A DNA stretch of 14,792 bases, taken from contig JAUQWL010000050.1 in assembly GCA_030835185.1 (NCBI GenBank), positions 1-14,792 of the forward strand. The letters run 5' to 3'. Position numbers and translations under genes: made by a program. The notes below the pieces were generated by a model that saw only the letters and a program-made list of their open reading frames with translations, was not told where the DNA came from and searched no databases. Each line of letters starts with the position of its first letter. Positions within the stretch are counted from its first letter, which is position 1. This document shows, one piece after another, positions 1 to 4,728 of this stretch. This stretch comes from Solirubrobacterales bacterium. Its GTDB lineage: Bacteria; Actinomycetota; Thermoleophilia; Solirubrobacterales; 70-9.

Positions 1-13
1 CGATCGCCGCAGC

Positions 14-84
14 GGGCCGGTGGCTCAGTTGGTTAGAGCGGACCCACGATCCGGAGGTCGAAGGTTCGGGTCCTTCCCGGCCCA
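14..84 (+). tRNA. tRNA-like gene with shortened anticodon arm (possible tRNA pseudogene)
   Basis: Most of the cloverleaf is perfect. The acceptor stem pairs GGGCCGG (14-20) with CCGGCCC (77-83), with discriminator A84. The D stem is GCTC/GAGC (23-26/36-39) around a loop containing GG. The T stem is GAAGG/CCTTC (60-64/72-76) around TTCGGGT. CCA is not encoded. The anticodon arm is abnormal: between the D stem and the 7-base loop CCCACGA (43-49) there are only three bases (40-42), where position 26 plus a five-base strand are expected. The 3' strand TCCGG (50-54) is therefore only partly paired. The triplet in the anticodon position would be CAC (Val), but the invariant U33 is C. The total is 71 nt, three short. 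The amino acid identity is uncertain; a decayed tRNA is the simplest reading. Confidence 0.55.
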
Positions 85-123
85 TCCGCTGGGGGCGGTG
101 AAGTGGTCGACATTTGTATCCGG

Positions 124-143
124 TGTGAGACAGTCGCCTCACA
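124..143. repeat. Inverted repeat TGTGAG-N8-CTCACA upstream of the SnoaL-like gene
   Basis: Six-base perfect arms at 124-129 and 138-143 flank an 8-base centre. The repeat lies between the tRNA-like gene and the ribosome site (GAGGAGA, 151-157) of the next gene. No T-run follows, so it does not look like an intrinsic terminator. The half-sites resemble CRP arms, but the spacing is N10 between TGTGA and TCACA rather than N6. An operator or a leader hairpin is possible. Confidence 0.3.
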
Positions 144-161
144 TCCTCGAGAGGAGACCCT

Positions 162-533
162 TTGGATCGCGTGGATACGGCACGACGCTTCTATGGCCTG
201 ATCAGCTCCGGGGATATGGAGGGGTTCGGCGCCATGCCGGCCGACGATTTCGTGGAGCACGAAGAGACGCCCGGTCTGCCAACTGGCAAAGAGGGCGTGC
301 TGGAGTTCTTTCGCATGTATCTGGCGGCGTTTCCGGACCTCAGGATGGAGCTGCAGGACATTCTGCCCAGTGGCGACAAAGCTGCCATCCGGGTGCGGGC
401 CACCGGAACCCATGAGGGCGAGTTCATGGGCATGCCGGCGACCGGCAGGGGGATTGATCTGGAGTTGATCGACATCACCCTGTTCGGCGACGACGGACTC
501 GCTCGCGAGCACTGGGGGGTGGTCGACGTATGA
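162..533 (+). CDS. SnoaL-like ester cyclase family protein, probably C-terminally truncated by a frameshift
   Basis: This is a 123-residue protein of the SnoaL-like/NTF2-fold ester cyclase type. It shows the family signatures of an N-terminal helix, a central AFPDLRMEL strand, ATGTHEGEFMGMPATGR (about residues 80-97), and a closing LIDITLF...EHWGVVD segment. The start is TTG at 162, chosen because GAGGAGA lies at 151-157. Family members are small alpha+beta barrels; some are polyketide cyclases, but most actinobacterial copies have no assigned substrate, so I do not claim one. The frame stops at TGA 531-533. One frame over, bases 530-583 encode MTMMQQLGAVPDGPVSQ and a stop, and MMQQLG is the usual ending after WGVVD in this family. 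A one-base loss near 528 would explain this, so the ancestral gene probably ended at 583. It is either a real frameshift or a sequence error. Confidence 0.75.
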   Translation: MDRVDTARRFYGLISSGDMEGFGAMPADDFVEHEETPGLPTGKEGVLEFFRMYLAAFPDLRMELQDILPSGDKAAIRVRATGTHEGEFMGMPATGRGIDLELIDITLFGDDGLAREHWGVVDV

Positions 534-640
534 CCATGATGCAGCAGCTCGGCGCAGTTCCCGACGGCCCGGTTTCTCAGTAACCGCATTCTCGCGCGCA
601 GGTCTGCGAATATCCCCGGCCCCGACGAAAGGCTTTTCCG

Positions 641-1147
641 ATGTCAGATCGCCCTGTATTTCTCTACGCCGCAATCTATGAAGATCCCGCGGCCGCCGAG
701 GCCGACTACGAAGGTTTCTTCGAGCTCCACGCTGCCGGCCTGGTCGGGACCTTTGACTCGGCCGTAATCGAGAAGGCGGACGACGGCAAAGTTCACGTAC
801 GTAAGACCGAGAAGCCGACCCAGCACGGAGCATGGGGCGGAATCGGTGTCGGCGCGGTGATCGGCATCCTGTTCCCGCCCTCCCTGATCGCCTCTGCCGC
901 CATCGGTGGAGTGATCGGTGGCGTCGGTGCGCACCTGTTCCGCGGCATGTCGCGCGGTGACCTGAAGGACCTCGGCGAAGGTCTCGACGAAGGCCAGGCC
1001 GCGATCATCGTGATCGGTGAGTCGAAGATCGACGAGCAGATCGAGAAGGCCACCAGGCAGGCGAAGAAGATGATCTCCAAGCAGATCGACGCTGACGCCG
1101 AGGAGCTGAAGAAGGAAGTCAACGCGGAGATCGACGCCGCCGGCTGA
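641..1147 (+). CDS. DUF1269-type membrane protein
   Basis: The protein has 168 residues. An N-terminal soluble alpha/beta part (1-60) is followed by a glycine-rich hydrophobic hairpin at about 64-100 (GGIGVGAVIGILFPP, then AAIGGVIGGVGAHL). Next comes RGMSRGDLKDLGEGLDEGQAAIIVI and a charged helical tail (about 128-168) that could form a coiled coil. The FPPS turn, the RGMSR(G/K)DLK motif and the LDEGQAA segment are what I recognise from actinobacterial DUF1269 proteins. The family's function is unknown. The start is ATG 641, with GAAAGG about 11 bases upstream. It sits 57 bases after the likely original end of the SnoaL gene and 43 bases before the MntP-like gene on the same strand, so it could be cotranscribed with either. 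Confidence 0.7.
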   Translation: MSDRPVFLYAAIYEDPAAAEADYEGFFELHAAGLVGTFDSAVIEKADDGKVHVRKTEKPTQHGAWGGIGVGAVIGILFPPSLIASAAIGGVIGGVGAHLFRGMSRGDLKDLGEGLDEGQAAIIVIGESKIDEQIEKATRQAKKMISKQIDADAEELKKEVNAEIDAAG

Positions 1148-1149
1148 CT

Positions 1150-1180
1150 CTCCCACACATCAGGCAGGCAGGCGTGGGAG
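1150..1180 (+). promoter_or_regulatory. Hairpin that would sequester the ribosome site of the MntP-like gene
   Basis: CTCCCAC (1150-1156) pairs perfectly with GTGGGAG (1174-1180) across a 17-base loop containing a CAGG-CAGG-CAGG repeat. The 3' arm contains GGGAG, which with G1181 is the Shine-Dalgarno of the gene starting at 1191. No U-run follows, so translational control or simple structure is more likely than termination. I do not recognise the yybP-ykoY manganese riboswitch here. Confidence 0.35.
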
Positions 1181-1190
1181 GCTTGCCGGC

Positions 1191-1745
1191 ATGAATGCGG
1201 CCGAGCTCGTTTCGATCGGGGCTGTCGTCGGAGTCAACAACTTCGCGGTGGCCCTGATGCTCGGCGCCCTCGGCCAGCACCGGCGCCGATGGCGCATCGC
1301 GGGGGTCTTCGGTGCCTTCGAGTTCACCGTGCCGCTGTTCGGGCTGCTGATCGGTTCGGTTGCGGCGGAGTACCTTTCCGGCACCGGGCGCCTGGTCGGG
1401 GCCGCCCTGCTCCTCGTACTCGGCGGATTCGCACTGCGCGCGCCGGCGTGGAGCGGGCACGACCGGGAGAAACTCGCCCGTCAGGTGACCACCCGCCGGG
1501 GAATCGTGGCCCTTGCGGCGGGGTTGACCGTGGACAACCTGGTGGTCGGGTTCGCTCTCGGGCTGGGAGATGTGGAGCCGCTGCTCCTGGCGGCGACGAT
1601 AGCTGCCTTCGCTGTGGTCTTCACCCTCGTCGGGATCGAGATCGGCCGTCGGGGCAGGCGGCGGGGAGAAGCCGCAGCGCAGCGGGCCTCGGGGCTGCTT
1701 CTGATCGCGCTCGGGATCGCGGTTGCGCTTGGTTGGCCCGATTGA
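1191..1745 (+). CDS. MntP-like (UPF0059) membrane exporter, putative manganese efflux
   Basis: A 184-residue integral membrane protein with about six helices in two repeats, the usual MntP size and architecture. Repeat 1 carries GVNNFAVALMLGALGQ (14-29) and FGAFEFTVPLFG (40-51). Repeat 2 carries GLTVDNLVVGFALG (111-124). A cytoplasmic basic loop (GRRGRRRGE, about 152-160) separates the last helices. In characterised MntP the first motif normally holds an aspartate (SxDAFAVS type); here that position appears to be Asn16, while Asp115 of the second motif is kept. Substrate assignment is therefore less secure than membership of the fold. The start is ATG 1191 with GGGAGG at 1176-1181, inside a possible hairpin. 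It is convergent with the DsbA-like gene. Confidence 0.7.
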   Translation: MNAAELVSIGAVVGVNNFAVALMLGALGQHRRRWRIAGVFGAFEFTVPLFGLLIGSVAAEYLSGTGRLVGAALLLVLGGFALRAPAWSGHDREKLARQVTTRRGIVALAAGLTVDNLVVGFALGLGDVEPLLLAATIAAFAVVFTLVGIEIGRRGRRRGEAAAQRASGLLLIALGIAVALGWPD

Positions 1746-1781
1746 GTCCGGGGCCCGGTCCGAAACGGTGAGCCGCGGGGG

Positions 1782-2675
1782 TCAGTCCCGGGGCGCCAGC
1801 CAGATCGCATCGTTGCCCATGGCGACCCGTCGGACGCGGCCCGCGACTTCGTGTGTCACCAGCTGCTTCTCGGCGGCCGGGCGGTCGGGCCGGTCGTTGC
1901 CGGCGGCCATGATCGCGGCCGCTTCCTGGGTCGTAAGACCGCCCGGGTAGAGGGCCAGGGCTTCGAGCGGGTCTTCGGGCGGATCGGCGCGGCTGAGATC
2001 GGGACCGAGGTTGGCGACGATCGAATCGTAGACCTCGACCGGTTGGAAACCACCCGCCTCGAATTGTGTTCCTCCCCGCGAGAAGACGATCGATGGAGCG
2101 GTGTAGCGCTCTCCGTCCGGCGAGTCCGCGGTCTTGCCCTGCAGCTCAGCGGCTCCGCCCGCGGCGGTGCGGGCTTCGGCCCAGTCCTCGCGGTAGGCGT
2201 CCTGGACCTGGGGGAGGTCGAGGGCCGCCATGACCGCTTCGAAGTCGAGGTCGCCGACCGACCCGAGCGCGGCTCTGAGGCCGGCGTCGTCGTCGAGTAG
2301 CAGGGGAGTGTTGAAATGAAGCAACTGGAGGGTTCTCAGAACGCGCCACTCGAACCCTGGCTGGAGCATCCGGGTGGCGACGATCGCCTGGCAGGCGCGA
2401 CTGCTGGTTACGGGACGCTGCTTGGCCTGAATCGCGAAAGGCATGCCGTGTAAGTCGCGCATCCCGAGCTGGAAAACGGCCAACTCGTCAGGAGTGAGCG
2501 TTGGTTCGCGACCCGGTTCCGACAGCCCTATCGTCACCAGTTGCCACTCGATCTGATCGCGGTAACGCCACTCGATCGTGCGGAGGGCAGGACTCGCCGA
2601 ATAGCCCCAGGGACACGAGGGGTCGTTGAAGAGGCGGGCGGTCACGGGGCCGGGGGCCGGGTCGGTCGGGTTCAT
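1782..2675 (-). CDS. DsbA superfamily (FrnE/2-hydroxychromene isomerase-like) thioredoxin-fold protein
   Basis: This 297-residue protein opens with a thioredoxin beta strand, LFNDPSCPWGYSASPAL. The active-site position reads Cys21-Pro-Trp-Gly24, so only one redox cysteine is present, as in FrnE-type and GST-kappa-like members rather than the CxxC of DsbA. A helical insertion follows (about 60-180), then a return to the thioredoxin core around APSIVFSRGGTQFEAGG with the cis-Pro region. The last 50 residues (LTTQEAAAIMAAGNDRP...VRRVAMGNDAIWLAP) form a small extra domain of unknown role. No signal peptide is visible, so it is probably cytoplasmic. The start is ATG at 2675 with AGGAG five bases upstream. 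The exact substrate is unknown. Confidence 0.75.
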   Translation of the reverse strand: MNPTDPAPGPVTARLFNDPSCPWGYSASPALRTIEWRYRDQIEWQLVTIGLSEPGREPTLTPDELAVFQLGMRDLHGMPFAIQAKQRPVTSSRACQAIVATRMLQPGFEWRVLRTLQLLHFNTPLLLDDDAGLRAALGSVGDLDFEAVMAALDLPQVQDAYREDWAEARTAAGGAAELQGKTADSPDGERYTAPSIVFSRGGTQFEAGGFQPVEVYDSIVANLGPDLSRADPPEDPLEALALYPGGLTTQEAAAIMAAGNDRPDRPAAEKQLVTHEVAGRVRRVAMGNDAIWLAPRD

Positions 2676-2706
2676 CGGGCTCCTGTTGTTTGCTGGGGGT
2701 CGTCCC

Positions 2707-2712
2707 AGAATA
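2707..2712 (-). promoter_or_regulatory. -10 element of the DsbA-like gene
   Basis: On the minus strand this reads TATTCT, matching the TANNNT pattern. It lies 31 bases before the ATG at 2675, giving a short leader that contains the AGGAG ribosome site. No convincing -35 is visible. Confidence 0.4.
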
Positions 2713-2720
2713 GTCGCACG

Positions 2721-2749
2721 CCGACCCGGGGTCGGCCGGCGGATCCGCC
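2721..2749. promoter_or_regulatory. Two adjacent palindromes upstream of the secreted protein gene (candidate operator)
   Basis: CCGACC-CGG-GGTCGG occupies 2721-2735, and the perfect 12-base palindrome GGCGGATCCGCC occupies 2738-2749. Together they cover the -35 and spacer region of the promoter whose -10 is TAGAAT (2754-2759). GC-rich DNA gives chance palindromes, so a binding site is only suggested. Confidence 0.3.
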
Positions 2750-2753
2750 CGGC

Positions 2754-2759
2754 TAGAAT
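2754..2759 (+). promoter_or_regulatory. -10 element of the secreted HDH protein gene
   Basis: TAGAAT is a near-consensus -10 box, 32 bases before the ATG at 2792. The resulting leader of about 25 bases holds the ribosome site GGGAG six bases before the start. Confidence 0.45.
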
Positions 2760-2791
2760 CCGTTTCCGAAACCATCGGCCCGGGAGCTGCG

Positions 2792-3442
2792 ATGAAATGC
2801 TTCACCGGCACGATTTGTGCCTTTTTGGCACTGGCGGCAACGATTGCGCCCGTGTCATACGCCCATCAGGGCAACCCCAACTTCAAGTCTGAGATCACCT
2901 CGATCGATCCGACCGGCCTGGCCGACGGCATCGCGGTGACCGTCAAGAACTTCGACGATGGCCTGGAACTCGTGAACCACAGCGGCAAGGTGGTCGTAGT
3001 CATCGGATATGACGGTGAGCCCTACCTGCGGTTCAGCCCTGACGGGCGGGTCGAGGTCAACCGGAACTCACCGTCTTACTACTTGAACGAGGACCGCTTC
3101 GCCGACGTCGAGGTTCCCGAACGAGCCGACCCGGACGCGACCCCGGAGTGGCAGGAGATCGACAACACCGGAGTCAGTTACTGGCACGATCACCGGTCCC
3201 ACTACATGGGCGATGGAGTTCCGGTCCAGGTGACGGATGAGAACACGGCGACCAAGGTCTTCGACTACAGGATCCCGTTGAGGGTCGACGGCGAGCCGGC
3301 CGTCGCGAAAGGCACCCTGACCTGGGTCGGATCGGATGGGGGCGCCCCGATCCTCCCGTTCGTCGGGCTTGCTTTCCTGACGATCGCCGGAGGTGTCTGG
3401 TTGGGGCTGCGTCGCCGCCGGGATACCGGGGGAGACGCCTGA
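2792..3442 (+). CDS. Secreted, C-terminally membrane-anchored protein with a His-Asp-His motif, function unknown
   Basis: The protein has 216 residues. A signal peptide covers 1-24, with likely cleavage after VSYA and before HQGN. The extracytoplasmic part (25-185) is beta-rich and includes YDGEPYLRFSPDGRVEVNRNSPSYYLN (about 73-99), a VEVPERADPDATPEWQEI segment, and WHDHRSHYM (131-139). It ends with a strand-rich KVFDYRIPLRVDG...KGTLTWV. One transmembrane helix (about 186-206) followed by RRRR gives an N-out, C-in anchor. I recognise the combination of N-S-P...YLN, P-x-W and W-H-D-H-R as a conserved actinobacterial family that is usually left hypothetical. The clustered histidines suggest metal binding, which is inference. 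The start is ATG 2792 with GGGAG upstream. It diverges from the DsbA-like gene. Confidence 0.7.
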   Translation: MKCFTGTICAFLALAATIAPVSYAHQGNPNFKSEITSIDPTGLADGIAVTVKNFDDGLELVNHSGKVVVVIGYDGEPYLRFSPDGRVEVNRNSPSYYLNEDRFADVEVPERADPDATPEWQEIDNTGVSYWHDHRSHYMGDGVPVQVTDENTATKVFDYRIPLRVDGEPAVAKGTLTWVGSDGGAPILPFVGLAFLTIAGGVWLGLRRRRDTGGDA

Positions 3443-3444
3443 TC

Positions 3445-3459
3445 CGCGGTTCAGCCGCG
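3445..3459. terminator. Small bidirectional hairpin between convergent genes
   Basis: CGCGG (3445-3449) and CCGCG (3455-3459) pair around a five-base loop. The hairpin overlaps the stop codon of the minus-strand gene and lies just after the stop at 3440-3442. No T-run is present on either side, so terminator function is weakly supported. Confidence 0.25.
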
Positions 3460-3789
3460 AGGGCGCCTGCGCCGGCCCGAGGGCCGTTTGCCGCGCTTTT
3501 CGAGGCGGTCGCGACTCGACTCCTTCGCCGCCACTGGCCGCAGGCTCCTGCTCTGCGGGTACAGGATCTGCTCGGCGCACCGCTGGTGCCAGTGAGAGTG
3601 CTCGGTACCACCGGCCCGGGCGATGTACTGGACGACCACGTGTTCGTCGCCGACGCCGATCGAGCCGTAACACCCCTGACACTTGTAGAGCTTCTGCGAG
3701 ATCGACCTGATGATCCAGATCTCGTCACCGTCGGCGGTGAATCCGGTCAGGCTCTGTCGGCGGTTTGGAAGTCCACTCAGTGATCTCAA
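3451..3789 (-). CDS. Small zinc-finger-like protein (CxxC...HWHxxC), function unknown
   Basis: This 112-residue protein has a putative metal site formed by Cys37-x-x-Cys40 (YKCQGCYGSIGVGDEH) and the second cluster His64-Ser-His66-Trp-His68-x-x-Cys71. The spacing resembles a treble-clef or HNH-like zinc knuckle, but no catalytic residues are recognisable. The C-terminus (about 89-112) is strongly basic with an RRRRPRG end, suggesting nucleic-acid contact. It resembles small actinobacterial proteins often labelled 'ATP/GTP-binding protein' without evidence; I see no Walker motif. The start is TTG 3789. An upstream AGGA lies only three bases before it, so the start is uncertain. It is convergent with the secreted protein (8 bases between stops) and divergent from the RpiR regulator. 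Confidence 0.6.
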   Translation of the reverse strand: MRSLSGLPNRRQSLTGFTADGDEIWIIRSISQKLYKCQGCYGSIGVGDEHVVVQYIARAGGTEHSHWHQRCAEQILYPQSRSLRPVAAKESSRDRLEKRGKRPSGRRRRPRG

Positions 3790-3817
3790 TGTTCCTGCTT
3801 ATGAAGGGAAACGGGGG

Positions 3818-4681
3818 GTGGTAGCGAATTGGGTCGGCGTGAGCACTGCGACCCCCGAAACCAAGACCCTGTCAACTTACATCCAGGACCGCATCGACGA
3901 GTTTTCCCGGTCGCAGAAGGATGTGGCCCGCTACATCGTCGATCATCTGGACGAAGCCGCCTTCCTGACTGCCGAAGAGCTGGCCCGCCGGGCCGGGACT
4001 TCCTCCTCGACCGTTGTCCGTTTTTCGCAGGCACTCGGCTTCGAGGGCTACCCCGAGCTTCAGACCTCGGCCATCGAGGAGTACAGGGCCACCGTCGGAG
4101 TTTCCGAGGGTGGCGCGGGCCGGATGCTCTTCGCCTTCGACCACTCCGAATTTGAAGCGTCGCTCGGCACCGACCACGCCAACCTCGAAGAGACCGCGCA
4201 CAAGCTGACCCAGGAACAGATCGACCAGGCGGTCGCGGCCCTGGCAGCGGCCGGCCAGGTAGTCATCGTGGGTACCGATCAGATGGCTTTCTTCGCCAGC
4301 TACATGCGACACACCCTCAGCCTTCTCGACATCAGGGCGGAGATCGTCACCTCGACCGCCGGACCTTCGCTCCAGCGACTCGGAAGGATCGATGAAGAGA
4401 CCCTGGTGATCACTCTCTCTGCCGGCCGGGCCCATCCGCTGCTGGCGAGGGCGATGAAGCTTGCCGGCCACCGGACCGCCAGGACGCTGGCGATTTCGGA
4501 TGCGACTCTCTCCGACACGGTCAAGCAGGCCGACATGAGCCTCTACTACTCGTCGAACAGCCCGTCTTTCCTCCGCTCCAACACCGCGCTCATGGCGCTG
4601 GTCCACGCTCTGGCTCACGGGGTCTACTCCCGTGACGAGGACGCGCACCGCGATCGGATAAGGGCTTACAAGCTGAAGTAG
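3818..4681 (+). CDS. RpiR/MurR family transcriptional regulator (HTH + SIS)
   Basis: From GTG 3818 this gives 287 residues, the normal family size. An N-terminal HTH_6 domain (about 10-85) contains FLTAEELARRAGTSSSTVVRFSQALGF, with its recognition helix at SSSTVVRFSQALG. A linker leads to a sugar-isomerase (SIS) domain (about 148-270) that includes VVIVGTDQMA, TLVITLSAGR and TARTLAISDATLS. SIS domains in this family bind phosphorylated sugars. The frame is open back to 3710, but that would overlap the minus-strand zinc-finger gene. AAGGGA at 3804-3809 supports GTG 3818; GTG 3839 is an alternative. Only 47 bases separate its stop from the pdxS start, and those contain an inverted repeat and a -10 box, so it probably regulates pdxST and perhaps itself. 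Family assignment is firm; target and ligand are inferred. Confidence 0.88.
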   Translation: MVANWVGVSTATPETKTLSTYIQDRIDEFSRSQKDVARYIVDHLDEAAFLTAEELARRAGTSSSTVVRFSQALGFEGYPELQTSAIEEYRATVGVSEGGAGRMLFAFDHSEFEASLGTDHANLEETAHKLTQEQIDQAVAALAAAGQVVIVGTDQMAFFASYMRHTLSLLDIRAEIVTSTAGPSLQRLGRIDEETLVITLSAGRAHPLLARAMKLAGHRTARTLAISDATLSDTVKQADMSLYYSSNSPSFLRSNTALMALVHALAHGVYSRDEDAHRDRIRAYKLK

Positions 4682-4687
4682 TCCCGC

Positions 4688-4703
4688 CACCGGGGGTCCG
4701 GTG
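4688..4703. promoter_or_regulatory. Inverted repeat CACCGG-N4-CCGGTG at the pdxS promoter (candidate operator)
   Basis: A perfect 6-base inverted repeat with centre GGGT lies six bases past the RpiR-gene stop. It covers the place where a -35 box would sit for the TATATT -10 at 4716-4721. No T-run follows, so an operator is favoured over a terminator. Confidence 0.4.
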
Positions 4704-4715
4704 TGCCGGAATGAC

Positions 4716-4721
4716 TATATT
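4716..4721 (+). promoter_or_regulatory. -10 element of a pdxS promoter, implying a leaderless mRNA
   Basis: TATATT lies seven bases before ATG 4729, which places the transcription start at or next to the A of the start codon. There is no usable Shine-Dalgarno at normal spacing before 4729. Confidence 0.5.
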
Positions 4722-4728
4722 CATGGGG

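Noticed and set aside
124..143. CRP binding site in the TGTGA...TCACA repeat
   Set aside because: The half-sites are separated by ten bases, not six, so it does not fit a CRP site. It is kept only as an unassigned inverted repeat.
33..833. Long open frame on the minus strand opposite the SnoaL-like and DUF1269-type genes
   Set aside because: It is arginine/proline-rich, matches no family, runs through the tRNA-like gene, and mirrors well supported plus-strand genes. It is a GC-driven shadow frame.
3710..3817. N-terminal extension of the RpiR-family regulator from ATG 3710
   Set aside because: It would overlap the zinc-finger gene on the other strand, adds 36 residues outside the family, and has no ribosome site. 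GTG 3818 has AAGGGA upstream.
4711..4728. Upstream ATG codons 4711 and 4723 as the pdxS start
   Set aside because: Only ATG 4729 reproduces the 294-residue length and the Asp24/Lys81/Lys149 numbering, and the TATATT -10 box lies inside the 4711 extension.
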